DNA of 64,000 bases. It comes from Jonesia quinghaiensis DSM 15701 (GTDB taxonomy: Bacteria; Actinomycetota; Actinomycetes; Actinomycetales; Cellulomonadaceae). A program made the position numbers and the translations under genes. Where the stretch lies: positions 422,117 through 486,116 of the forward strand of contig NZ_AUHN01000006.1 of NCBI RefSeq assembly GCF_000423205.1. The letters are read 5' to 3'. Shown piece after piece: positions 46,285 through 62,408 of the stretch (the first letter of the stretch is position 1; each line of letters begins with the position of its first letter). Below the pieces are notes generated by a model that was not told the DNA's origin, ran no database searches, and saw only the letters and a list, made by a program, of their open reading frames with translations.

Positions 46285-47646
46285 ATGACCGATACGCATC
46301 TCGCACAGGGACTCAAAGTCCGACACCTCACCATGATGGGGTTGGGATCAGCGATCGGTGCCGGCCTCTTCGTTGGTAGTGGTAACTCAATTGCTGCCGC
46401 TGGACCAGGGGTCTTAGTGTCGTATGCACTTGCTGGCGTGGTAGTTGTCATCGTGATGAGTCTGCTAGGTGAGCTGGCCAGCGCAAGACCATCATCTGGT
46501 GCTTTTTCCACCTACGCAGAGCAAGCCATTGGGCCATGGGCTGGATATGCGGTGGGGTGGTCTTACTGGTTCATGCTCATCATGGTGCTGGGAGTGGAGA
46601 TACTCGCCGCAACGTCAATCATGGCGACATGGGTGGCTATCCCACAGTGGATCATTGCCGGTGTGCTTGTGGCCATTTTCGCTGCAGTTAATCTTGTGGG
46701 TGTGCGTCAATTTGGTGAACTGGAGTTTTGGTTCGCCGCTATTAAAGTCGCCGCAATCATAGCTTTTCTTGTGGTGGGCGTATTGCTTGTCACAGGGGTT
46801 TTGCAAGGAACGACAAACGCTGGCTTTGATCAGATCCTCTCCGCCGAGGGCGGGTTTTTCCCGACGGGGGCCGCAGGTGTTGCCGCTGGATTGCTGGCGG
46901 TGATGTTCGCCTTCGGTGGCATTGAAATTATCACCATTGCTGCAGCAGAGGCTAAAGACCCACAGACCTCTATCCGCAGGGCAACGATATCTATCATGTG
47001 GCGGATATTGTTCTTCTACATTGGTTCCGTTCTTGTCATGCTCATGGTGTTGCCATGGAATGATCCCGCACTGCCCCAGGGGTCGTTTGTTGCTGTGCTG
47101 AACACTGCGAATATCCCTTATGCGGCAGGCCTGATGGAAGTTGTCATCGTGGTCGCGCTGCTCTCAGCGTTCAATGCCCAGATCTATGCAACATCTCGTA
47201 TGGCCTACTCACTCGCGGGCCGCGGGGAAGGCCCCAAACGCTTGCTCTCATTGTCTTCCCGTGGGGTTCCATGGGTTGCTGTGATGGTGTCCATCTTCTT
47301 TTCAGTGGTGGCTGTCACTGCTCACGCGATCGATGGGCAAGGGCGGGTCATGGGGTCACTACTGGATGCCGTTGGGGCGTTCCTCCTCATCATTTGGGTG
47401 ATGATCGCGATATCGCAGATCCGGTTGCGCCCACATCTTGAAGCTGAAGGTAGTCTGCGTCTTCGCACATGGGCTCACCCGTGGTTAGGGATTTTGGCTA
47501 TTGTCGCCATTTCCGCTTTCTGTGTCGTCATGCTATTTGACCCCACAGGGCGCCAGAACCTCCTGTTTGCCGTCGTGATGTTCGCCCTGATTTGCTTGAC
47601 CTATGGTCTGCGTCTGCGTCTTCGTGGTCGCCGTTCACTACAATAG
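46285..47646 (+). CDS. Amino acid permease (APC superfamily)
   Basis: A 453-residue transporter with about 12 membrane helices. The N-terminus LKVRHLTMMGLGSAIGAGLFVGSG is the AAT/GABA-permease consensus, and FAFGGIEIITIAAAEAKDP is the conserved loop of that group. The substrate is unknown. It lies between the methyltransferase and pheS, where most relatives have nothing, and is followed 41 nt later by pheS. Confidence 0.88.
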   Translation: MTDTHLAQGLKVRHLTMMGLGSAIGAGLFVGSGNSIAAAGPGVLVSYALAGVVVVIVMSLLGELASARPSSGAFSTYAEQAIGPWAGYAVGWSYWFMLIMVLGVEILAATSIMATWVAIPQWIIAGVLVAIFAAVNLVGVRQFGELEFWFAAIKVAAIIAFLVVGVLLVTGVLQGTTNAGFDQILSAEGGFFPTGAAGVAAGLLAVMFAFGGIEIITIAAAEAKDPQTSIRRATISIMWRILFFYIGSVLVMLMVLPWNDPALPQGSFVAVLNTANIPYAAGLMEVVIVVALLSAFNAQIYATSRMAYSLAGRGEGPKRLLSLSSRGVPWVAVMVSIFFSVVAVTAHAIDGQGRVMGSLLDAVGAFLLIIWVMIAISQIRLRPHLEAEGSLRLRTWAHPWLGILAIVAISAFCVVMLFDPTGRQNLLFAVVMFALICLTYGLRLRLRGRRSLQ

Positions 47647-47678
47647 GCTCTGGTTTCCTTCATTATCGGTCTGCCTGA

Positions 47679-48751
<1,073 letters not shown>

Positions 48752-48752
<1 letters not shown>

Positions 48753-51316
48753 TGCCACGGATCTCGTTGCCTTGGCTTGCTGACCACGTTGATCTGCCTC
48801 AGGGGTTAACTGCGGAACAATTAGCTGCAGATCTTGTCCGGGTTGGTTTAGAAGAAGAAGCCATCCACAGTGCAGGTGTCACCGGCCCGTTGGTTGTTGG
48901 ACGGGTGGTTTCCTTGGTGAAGGAACCCCAAAAAAACGGGAAGGTCATCAACTGGTGCCAAGTTGATGTTGGGGACCACGGTGTAGCTCGTGAGGATGGC
49001 GGATTCGATCCGCGAGGGATCATTTGTGGAGCTCACAATTTTGAGGAGGGCGACTTCATCGTTGCCGCTCTTCCAGGCGCTGTGTTGCCGGGACCATTCC
49101 CTATCGCTTCTCGCAAAACGTATGGTCACATTTCCGATGGGATGATTTGCTCCCAACGTGAGTTGGGCTTGGGTGAAGACCACGATGGCATCATGGTGTT
49201 GACTCGAATGGGTTTTTCAGCCGATGAACTTGTGCCGGGTTCCGATGCCTTGACGTTGTTGGGACTTCATGAAGAAGTTTTGGAAATCAACGTCACCCCT
49301 GACCGCGGTTACTGCTTCTCCATGCGCGGTATTGCACGTGAGTATGCACATTCCACGGGTGCGGTGTTCACAGATCAGGGGGTTGGTGAGCACTTGCCAC
49401 CCGCTACTGATGACGGTTTCGCTGTGACGGTCGCTGATGATGCGCCAATTCACGGCAACGTCGGGTGTGATCGTTTCGTCACTCGCATTGTGCGTGGCAT
49501 TGATGCGACACGTCAGACACCTCGTTGGATGGCTCGTCGACTTGAGCAGGCTGGTATGCGGCCTATCTCACTTACCGTCGATGTCACGAACTACGTCATG
49601 CTTGACCTGGGGCAGCCCTTGCATGCCTATGACCTGTCAACTTTGGTGGAGCCTGTTGTCGTTCGCCGAGCAAGGCCGGGGGAGTCACTGACTACCTTGG
49701 ACAGTGTTCGCCGCGAACTCGCGACTGAGGACTTGTTGATCACTGACTCTCAGGGCGGCCAAGGGGCAAGGATTCTTGGGCTTGCTGGAGTGATGGGTGG
49801 TGCTGAGACTGAGGTTAGTGTTTCTACCTCGGATGTGTTGATTGAGGCAGCGCACTTTGATCCGGTGAGTGTTGCGCGGACTGCGCGTCGCCACAAGCTG
49901 CCGTCCGAGGCAGCGAAACGTTTTGAACGCGGTGTGGATCCGCAGCTGCCTGCAGTTGCTGCTCAGCGCGTCGTGGATCTCCTGGTGGAGTTTGGTGGTG
50001 GTGTTGCTGACTCTCGTGTTTCTGATGTCATGACGTTGCCTCCGATGCCGGTCATTAAATTCTCGTTGCGTGATCCTGAGCGGTTGTGCGGTGTTGCCTA
50101 CTCTGACGAGCAGGTTGTTGCTGTGTTGCGGGAAATCGGTTGTGTTGTCACTGCGGTTGCCGAGTCGTTGATTGTTGACGTTGTGCCACCGTCATGGCGC
50201 CCCGATTTAACTGGGGCAGCAGAACTTGTGGAGGAGGTCGCGCGCCTTGTGGGGTATGACGCGATACCTGCCACACTGCCTGCTGCTCCAGCTGGGCGTG
50301 GCTTGACTGCTGCGCAACGTACTCGTCGTAGCGTTGCTCGGGCGTTGGCTGAGTATGGTTTTGTTGAAACCTTGTCATACCCCTTCACGAGTGAAGCTAT
50401 CCGTGATGATTTGATGTTGCCTGCAGACGACCAGCGTAGGGCTAGCGTCCGGTTACGTAATCCTCTTCAGGGCGATCGTGGTGTCATGCGTACGTCGTTG
50501 CTAGAGACGTTGGTGGAGACAGCGCGGCGTAACGTCTCACGTGGCATGGTCAATATCGCACTCAGTGAAACAGGGCTGGTAACGCTTCCCAGCCGGGAGA
50601 TTGTTGATGCTCCACAGTTGCCTCCGGCTCGCACACCAGAACCTGAAGAATTACAGGCTCTGCTGTCAGCTGTTCCCCACCAGCCTCGTCATGTTGCTGG
50701 TGTGATGTGTGGTTTCCAGACTGAACCTGGTTGGTGGGGGCCCGCTCAACAGTGGCAGTGGTCTGATGCTCTGGATGCTGCGGCCTTGGTTGCGGAACGT
50801 GCTGGCGTGGATGTTCGTCTTCAGGCGGACACCGCGCGTGCTCCTTTCCACCCTGGCCGTTGCGCTGCGGTGGTGACAACTGACGGTGTTGTCGTAGGAC
50901 ACGCTGGTGAGTTGCATCCGCAGGTGTGTGAACGGTTGGGTTTGCCTGCTCGCTCGTGCGCCTTTGAAGTGGATCTCGATGCGCTGCTGAGCATTCGTGA
51001 CGGTGCCCCTGTGCAGGCTCACCCCGTGTCGACGTTCCCCTTGGCTAAAGAGGACCTGGCGCTTGTTGTTGATGAGTCTGTAACGGTTGCGCTTGTTGTT
51101 GATGCGGTGCGCCGTGGTGGCGGAGATGCCGTGGAATCTGTCCAATTGTTTGATGTTTATCGCGGTGAGCAAATTGGCGAAGGCCGCAAGTCGTTGGCTG
51201 TTGCGTTGCGGCTGCGCGCTTCAGATCGCACTTTGACGGCCCAGGATACTGCTGCTATTCGCGATGCGATCCTTGCGGAAGCTGCGGAGCGGGTTGGTGC
51301 GGAGCTGCGCGGGTAG
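48752..51316 (+). CDS. pheT: Phenylalanyl-tRNA synthetase beta subunit
   Basis: The 854-residue beta subunit of the alpha2-beta2 enzyme. An EMAP-like tRNA-binding domain (about 40-150: VNWCQVDVGDHG region, ICGAHNF) precedes B3/B4 editing (about 215-385, LITDSQGGQGARILGLAGVMGG), the B5 domain, the core and a C-terminal ferredoxin-like anticodon-binding domain (about 760-853: VSTFPLAKEDLALVVDESV). The full length is normal. Confidence 0.97.
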
Positions 51317-51338
51317 GTTTACGCCTGCAAGGTGAAAG

Positions 51339-51388
51339 AAGCGGTGGGGCGGGGTGGAACCGAAAGGTTCCACCCCGCCCCACCGCTT
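51339..51388. terminator. Very long perfect terminator after pheT
   Basis: A 23-bp perfect stem (51339-51361 with 51366-51388) is closed by a GAAA tetraloop, with A-rich left and T-rich right flanks, so it can serve both pheT and the convergent minus-strand gene. Confidence 0.92.
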
Positions 51389-51449
51389 TACTGATGTGTG
51401 CCTGTTTTGTCGTGAACACTGGTGATCACAGGCGTGAGCGATCGAATGA

Positions 51450-51707
51450 TCAGGCTGTTTGCGTGGGAACAGCGACATTGCACTGGGTGAAGGGAGGAGT
51501 CCAGCTGAGGGAAAACTCAGCCACGATTCCTTCATCAGGGCGGGACATGGACAGGCAATCTTGTTGAGCCATGCTCCACCCTTGCCAGGCGTACCATCCA
51601 GCGAGAATCGCTGCGAAGATCACGCCAAGCACAGTGACGGTTTTTGCCAACGGGCTGGATGGCCCGTTGTGCGCGTAGGGGTTGTAAGCGGGGTCTTCAT
51701 GAGCCAT
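51450..51707 (-). CDS. Small membrane protein, uncharacterised
   Basis: An 85-residue protein I do not recognise. The start is ATG 51707, with AAGG 8 nt upstream (a frame 8 codons longer starts at 51731). A Pro/Tyr/Asn-rich N-terminus (MAHEDPAYNPYAHNGPSS) is followed by one membrane helix (about 25-43) and an outside domain with two Cys residues (QDCLSM, TQCNV) that might pair. It converges on pheT across the long terminator. Confidence 0.7.
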   Translation of the reverse strand: MAHEDPAYNPYAHNGPSSPLAKTVTVLGVIFAAILAGWYAWQGWSMAQQDCLSMSRPDEGIVAEFSLSWTPPFTQCNVAVPTQTA

Positions 51708-51754
51708 GGAGATAACCTTACATTTCTTCACGCCACGCTTGTTGGCTGGGTTAC

Positions 51755-52780
51755 CTAGGGCATCATGAGCAGGGTTTTTCCTGTGGTTTTGCGGGATTCT
51801 AGCGCCCGGTGCGCCTCAGCGGCTTGGGGGAGGGGCCATGTTTGTCCGATGCGCACTGTTAAGTCGCCGTTGTTGATGAGGTTAATGAGTTCGTCGGCGC
51901 GGCGTTGTAACTCTGTGTGGGTTGCTGTGAAGTGACCCAAACTGGGGCGGGTGATAGTTAACGATCCTTCATGGTTGAGTCGCTGGAGGTCAAATGGGGG
52001 GACTTGGCCTGATGCTCCGCCGTAGAGCACCATGGTGCCGCGTGTGCGGAGGGAGGCGAGTGAAGCATCGAATGTGTCACGCCCCACGCCGTCATAGACG
52101 GCGTCAACGCCTGGGCCACGTCCGAGTTCGTCGAGGCGCCCTGTGGTGAGGTTGGTGATGAGCGCCGGTAGTTCTGTGGTGAGGTCATCAAGAGTGTCGT
52201 ACCGAATAACGTGGTCTGCACCGGCGCTGCGGGAGAGTTCTTCTTTGTGTTCGGTGGAAACTGTCGTGATGACACGGGCTCCGCGGCTTTTCGCAAGTTG
52301 AGTGAGGAGGAGTCCCACTCCTCCTGCGCCAGCATGAATGAGTACCCAATCATCGGCGGTAATGTTGTGGCTGTCGTGTGCGAGGTAGTGGGCGGTGAGG
52401 CCTTGGAGTGGCAGGGCTGCTGCAGTGGTCAAGTCAAGTGACTCTGGAAGCCGAATGGCGTTGTCAACGGGGACAAGCACGTGTGTGGCGTAGGAACCGG
52501 GTGCTGATGCCCAGGCGACGTGGTCTCCAACTGCCCAGGGGCCTACTTCGTCGCCAATCCCCATGATCGTCCCTGCCCCTTCGAAGCCGAGTGGGCCGGG
52601 GTAGTGCATGGGATATGTTCCGCTGCGTAGGTAGGTGTCAATGTAGTTGACACCGGCTGCGTGCGTTTCTACCAGGAGGTACCCAGGGGGGATCGTGGGG
52701 AGGTCGAACGGTTCCCATGTGAGGACTTCGGGGCGCCCTGGGGAAGTGGCGATGATGCGGTGGGGAGTGTTGGTGGTCAT
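51755..52780 (-). CDS. NADPH:quinone oxidoreductase-like protein (MDR family)
   Basis: A 341-residue zinc-independent medium-chain dehydrogenase/reductase. An N-terminal GroES-like half contains AAGVNYIDTYLRSGTYPMHYPGPLGFEGAG, and the Rossmann half has LIHAGAGGVGLLLTQLAKSRGARVI. It is close to E. coli QorA in pattern. The substrate is unknown. A TACGGT hexamer 6 nt before the start hints at another leaderless transcript. It is divergent from argC. Confidence 0.9.
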   Translation of the reverse strand: MTTNTPHRIIATSPGRPEVLTWEPFDLPTIPPGYLLVETHAAGVNYIDTYLRSGTYPMHYPGPLGFEGAGTIMGIGDEVGPWAVGDHVAWASAPGSYATHVLVPVDNAIRLPESLDLTTAAALPLQGLTAHYLAHDSHNITADDWVLIHAGAGGVGLLLTQLAKSRGARVITTVSTEHKEELSRSAGADHVIRYDTLDDLTTELPALITNLTTGRLDELGRGPGVDAVYDGVGRDTFDASLASLRTRGTMVLYGGASGQVPPFDLQRLNHEGSLTITRPSLGHFTATHTELQRRADELINLINNGDLTVRIGQTWPLPQAAEAHRALESRKTTGKTLLMMP

Positions 52781-52877
52781 CTGTCTACCGTATGCCGGGA
52801 GTGCTGTCGTGGCCTGTTGGGGGGATGTGACAGTGTTTCAGCATGTGAAAAGTCAGGTGTCTGTACCAGAAAAGACT

Positions 52878-52911
52878 GTATGGATTCACGCTCTCATGTA
52901 TTGTTATGCAT
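52878..52911 (+). promoter_or_regulatory. Candidate ARG boxes at the argC start
   Basis: TGTAT-N4-ATGCA at 52897-52910 is an imperfect ArgR-type palindrome overlapping the argC start, and a weaker half-site TGTATGGATTCA at 52878-52889 lies 19 bp upstream, like a tandem ARG box pair. TATTGT (52899-52904) inside it could be the -10, 7 nt before ATG 52912. ArgR is encoded in the same operon. Binding is inferred. Confidence 0.45.
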
Positions 52912-53967
52912 ATGACGGTGACTGTGGCAGTAGCAGGTGCAAGCGGATACGCAGGTGGAGAAGTTTTACGACTTCTCGCTGCTCATCCCCATGTGAATAT
53001 CGGAGCTGTGACCGCCCATACGCAAGCCGGAGCTCGTGTGGGTGATGTCCACCCACACCTCGTCTCGCTTGCTGATCGCATTTTGCAACCAACGACTGCA
53101 GAATCCCTCGCCGGACATGATGTCGTTGTTCTGGCACTGCCCCACGGAACCAGCGCCACCATTGCTGCTCAACTCCCCAGCACCACCTTGGTTCTTGACC
53201 TCGGTGCTGACCACCGCCTGACACAAGCATCGGACTGGGAGCACTACTACGGCGGGCAATACAGTGGGGCATGGACATACGGCATGCCAGAACTTCACTG
53301 CGCAACGGGTGACACCCAGCGAGACAAACTCAGCTCAACTCGCCGCATCGCTGTGCCAGGGTGCAACGTCACGGCAGTCACATTGGGCATGCAGCCAGCA
53401 GTAACTGCAGGCTTGGTTGACACAACGGCACTGACTGCCGTGTTAGCTGTCGGCTACAGTGGCGCGGGAAAATCCTTGAAGCCCCACCTCCTGGCTGCAG
53501 AAGCACTCGGAAGCGCGATGCCCTACGCAGTAGGTGGAAGCCACCGGCACATCCCGGAAATTATGCAAAACCTCCGAAGCGCTGGTGCATCTGACGTCAA
53601 TCTGTCATTCACGCCAATACTGGTCCCCATGAGCCGTGGAATCCTTGCCACCATCAGTGCCCCACTAGTTGCTGGAGCAGAGGCACCAACCACAAAAGAA
53701 CTGCACACATTATGGCAAGCGACGTATGCCAACGAACCGTTCATGACAGTGCTCCCTGCCGGGCGATGGCCCACGAGTGGGGCAACCACCGGATCAAACA
53801 CCGCCCACATGCAGGTCGCGTGGGATGACCGGGCCCGCCGAATCACCGTAGTATGCGCCATCGACAACCTTGTCAAAGGCACCGCGGGCGCCGCAATTCA
53901 ATCAATGAACATTGCACTGGGCTTCAAAGAAACACTCGGTCTGACCACTGAAGGAGTAACACCATGA
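52912..53967 (+). CDS. argC: N-acetyl-gamma-glutamyl-phosphate reductase
   Basis: ArgC reduces N-acetylglutamyl phosphate to the semialdehyde with NADPH. The Rossmann loop VAVAGASGYAGGEVLRLL and the catalytic Cys in VPGCNVTAVTLG are intact, and HRHIPEI is present. I favour ATG 52912 (351 residues) from a nearby -10; ATG 52906 in frame adds two residues. Codons are C-ending and A-rich, unlike pheT. ATGA overlap with argJ. Confidence 0.94.
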   Translation: MTVTVAVAGASGYAGGEVLRLLAAHPHVNIGAVTAHTQAGARVGDVHPHLVSLADRILQPTTAESLAGHDVVVLALPHGTSATIAAQLPSTTLVLDLGADHRLTQASDWEHYYGGQYSGAWTYGMPELHCATGDTQRDKLSSTRRIAVPGCNVTAVTLGMQPAVTAGLVDTTALTAVLAVGYSGAGKSLKPHLLAAEALGSAMPYAVGGSHRHIPEIMQNLRSAGASDVNLSFTPILVPMSRGILATISAPLVAGAEAPTTKELHTLWQATYANEPFMTVLPAGRWPTSGATTGSNTAHMQVAWDDRARRITVVCAIDNLVKGTAGAAIQSMNIALGFKETLGLTTEGVTP

Positions 53968-55127
53968 GCGTCACCTACGCCCGCGGTTTCACCGCGGCCG
54001 GTGTTGCCGCAGGACTCAAAAACAGCGGCGCACAAGATGTTGCTCTGGTTGTGAACGCCGGCCCACTGGACACAGCCTCAGCTGTTTTCACAGAAAATCG
54101 AATCCAAGCCGCACCGGTGCTGTGGAGTCGCCAAGCAATTGCTGACGGACAAGCGCAAGCTGTCATCCTCAACTCAGGCGGTGCCAACGCCTGCACCGGA
54201 CCACAAGGATTCGCGGACACCCATCACACAGCTGAACACGTAGCCCAGGTACTGGACATTTCACCAGGCGATGTTCTTGTGTGCTCAACAGGTCTCATCG
54301 GTGAACGCCTCCCCATGGACCGCCTCATCACCGGCATAAATGACGCCTCAACCAAACTCCATGACACGGGTGGCCTCGATGCAGCCCATGCCATCATGAC
54401 CACGGACTCCGTACCAAAAACCGCAACAGCAACCTCCAACGGTTGGAGAGTTGGTGGAATGGCCAAAGGTGCAGGCATGCTCGCACCGGCACTAGCAACA
54501 ATGCTGTGCGTTATCACAACAGACGCAACAATTGATGCAACGACCGCTCATGCCGCCCTCCGGGAGGCAACACGAACAACCTTCGATCGCATCGACTCTG
54601 ACGGGTGTATGTCCACCAACGACACTGTCATCCTCTTGGCCTCGGGGGCCAGTGAAATCACCCCCACCGCCCAAGAGTTCACCGAAGCTCTCACCAGTGT
54701 GTGCGCACATCTTGCCCGCCAACTCATTGCCGACGCTGAAGGGGCAAGCCACGACATCGCTGTCACCGTCCGTGGAGCCTCCACCCAAGAGGCTGCGCTC
54801 GCAGTCGCGCGTTCCATTACACGTTCGAACCTGTTGAAGGCAGCGATCTTTGGCAATGACCCAAACTGGGGGCGTGTGCTCGCGGCGCTAGGTACGGTTC
54901 CAGTGTCAGTTGCGCCCTATGAACCTGATGATGTGGATGTCACGATTAATGGGGTTACCGTATGTCGCGGTGGGGGAGTGGGCGAGGACCGCGCCCTTGT
55001 TGATCTCGCGGCGAACCGTGACGTGGACATCGTTGTTGACCTTCACGCAGGCGATGAAAGTGTCACGATCTGGACCAATGACCTTACCCATGATTACGTT
55101 CACGAGAACAGCGCTTACTCAACATGA
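53964..55127 (+). CDS. argJ: Glutamate/ornithine N-acetyltransferase
   Basis: ArgJ recycles the acetyl group from N-acetylornithine to glutamate, and in the bifunctional form also uses acetyl-CoA. The 387-residue precursor self-cleaves in [15 protein letters not shown], with Thr179 the expected nucleophile. Codon endings shift from C-rich to T/G-rich near 54800, inside the last third. Overlaps argC and argB by 4 nt each. Confidence 0.95.
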   Translation: MSVTYARGFTAAGVAAGLKNSGAQDVALVVNAGPLDTASAVFTENRIQAAPVLWSRQAIADGQAQAVILNSGGANACTGPQGFADTHHTAEHVAQVLDISPGDVLVCSTGLIGERLPMDRLITGINDASTKLHDTGGLDAAHAIMTTDSVPKTATATSNGWRVGGMAKGAGMLAPALATMLCVITTDATIDATTAHAALREATRTTFDRIDSDGCMSTNDTVILLASGASEITPTAQEFTEALTSVCAHLARQLIADAEGASHDIAVTVRGASTQEAALAVARSITRSNLLKAAIFGNDPNWGRVLAALGTVPVSVAPYEPDDVDVTINGVTVCRGGGVGEDRALVDLAANRDVDIVVDLHAGDESVTIWTNDLTHDYVHENSAYST

Positions 55128-56073
55128 CGCACACAGACATCAACTCCGCGGATCTCGCACCAGCTCTGAAAGCTGAAGTTCTTCTTGAAGCTCTGCCCTG
55201 GCTACAGGAGTTCCGCGGTGCTCTCGTGGTCATCAAATACGGTGGAAACGCCATGATTGATGACCGTCTCAAAGCAGCCTTCGCCCAAGACATGGTGTTC
55301 TTGCGCCAGGTGGGGTTGCGACCAGTCATTGTGCACGGAGGCGGCCCCCAAATATCAACCATGCTTGCACGGTTGGGGATCGAGTCCGAGTTCAAAGGCG
55401 GTTTCCGGGTTACCACCCCAGAAGCGATGGACGTGGTACGCATGGTTCTGACGGGCAAAGTGTCACGGGAACTAGTCGGCCTTATCAACGCACACGGCCC
55501 GCACGCTGTGGGCTTGTCCGGGGAGGACGGCGCGCTGTTCCAAGCGGTTCGCCGCACCGCAACAGTCAATGGCGACGCAGTCGATGTTGGTTTGGTGGGG
55601 GACGTGGTAGAGGTCAACCCGCAAGCCGTGTCAGACCTTCTTGACGCAGGGCGTATTCCAGTGGTTTCCACTGTTGCGCCAGATATTGATGATCCAACCA
55701 CAGTGTTGAACATCAACGCGGACACCGCAGCCTCTGCACTGGCAATAGCTCTTGGGGCTCGCAAACTTATTGTGCTCACTGATGTTGAGGGCCTCTACAC
55801 CAATTGGCCAGATCGCACCTCGCTGGTGTCACACATTACTGAGTCACAACTGGAATCATTGTTGCCCACCTTGGAGTCAGGGATGGTCCCAAAAATGGAG
55901 GCTTGCTTGCGAGCTGTTCACGGAGGGATACGTGAAGCGCACGTTATCGACGGGCGTGTTCCGCACTCCATCTTGATGGAGGTATTCACCTCTAAGGGAA
56001 TTGGCACAATGGTTGTCCCCGACTCAGCAATGAGCCAAGACCTTGATACTCAACAAGCAACGAAGGAAATGGC

Positions 56074-56077
<4 letters not shown>
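55124..56077 (+). CDS. argB: Acetylglutamate kinase
   Basis: ArgB phosphorylates N-acetylglutamate, usually the arginine-inhibited step. The 317-residue amino acid kinase fold has [21 protein letters not shown], the [17 protein letters not shown] stretch and a C-terminal GIGTMVV. The N-terminal extension of about 25 residues ([17 protein letters not shown]) matches the helix used by arginine-sensitive hexameric enzymes, so feedback inhibition is likely. Overlaps argD. Confidence 0.95.
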
Positions 56078-58834
<2,757 letters not shown>

Positions 58835-58848
58835 GAAAGCAGAAGAAC

Positions 58849-61525
<2,677 letters not shown>

Positions 61526-61551
61526 TTCAACACAACACGTAAGGAAGGTTC

Positions 61552-62127
61552 ATGACAGTTTCGCAGGGGGTCTTGGACCAAATTCTGGGACACATACATC
61601 AGTACGCCCAGGAACAGGGCGGGTGGACACTCATCTGCATTGATGGGCCTGCTGGGTCAGGTAAATCAACTCTTGCCGCACAGTTGGCCCCGCTACTTCC
61701 CGCGCAAGTTGTCCATATGGATGACTTGTATAGCGGGTGGACAGGGATGCTTGATGGCATCGAGATGCTTCACTCCCAGGTGCTGGAACCGTTGGGGCAT
61801 GGGCAGCCTGGTAAGTATTCACGGTTTGATTGGATGGCGGGAACTTATCTAGAACGCCACCGTGTGCCGCCAGCAGATTTCCTTGTTGTGGAGGGCTGCG
61901 GGTCGGCGTGCCGTCCTGTTGATCAGTGGAATGCTTTCATCATCTGGGTTGAAGCTGATGATGGGGAGCGTCTGCGGCGCGGGCTTGAACGCGATGGGCT
62001 TGAGGCCGAACCTTTGTGGCATGACTTTATGGCGACCGAGAGTCTTGTCTATCTAGAGCACGACACGCGTCGCCGTGCGCATATTTTCCTCAACGGGGTC
62101 GGCGAGATCGTGAGCCAACCAGGTTGA
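61552..62127 (+). CDS. P-loop nucleoside kinase-like protein
   Basis: A 191-residue P-loop kinase. The Walker A motif is IDGPAGSGKSTLAAQLA (about residues 29-45), and the lid region is HMDDLYSGWTGMLDG, as in uridine/panthothenate-kinase-like proteins often placed after argH in actinobacteria. The substrate is unknown. AAGGAAGG precedes ATG 61552, 26 nt after argH, so it is probably the last gene of the arg transcript. Confidence 0.82.
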   Translation: MTVSQGVLDQILGHIHQYAQEQGGWTLICIDGPAGSGKSTLAAQLAPLLPAQVVHMDDLYSGWTGMLDGIEMLHSQVLEPLGHGQPGKYSRFDWMAGTYLERHRVPPADFLVVEGCGSACRPVDQWNAFIIWVEADDGERLRRGLERDGLEAEPLWHDFMATESLVYLEHDTRRRAHIFLNGVGEIVSQPG

Positions 62128-62163
62128 ACCCTTGCGCCATAGATGCCATAGAGGACCACAGGT

Positions 62164-62207
62164 AGCGGGTGTCTCCACCATGAAGGTGGAGACACCCGCT
62201 GTTTTCT
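62164..62207 (+). terminator. Terminator of the arginine operon
   Basis: A 16-bp perfect stem (62164-62179 with 62185-62200) with a 5-nt loop is followed by GTTTTCT. It lies 37 nt after the P-loop kinase stop. Confidence 0.9.
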
Positions 62208-62408
62208 CATCTCGCCGGGCATGCGTCTCACGGTGAAATTGTTTCAGGGAGCTTGGTGCTTCGTGAGGTAAGCCGAGTGATCATGGCGGATCACACATCG
62301 AAACCACATCGTGTTTCTTTGCTTTTCAGGGCACACTATTACTGGCGTGCTTCGGGTGAGGTGCGCAGTGTTATCCCACGATGGGTGTCACTATGACAAG
62401 GAGAAACG

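Noticed and set aside
55084..55779. 231-residue minus-strand frame opposite argB
   Set aside because: Ser/Thr/Arg-rich mirror of argB with no family resemblance.
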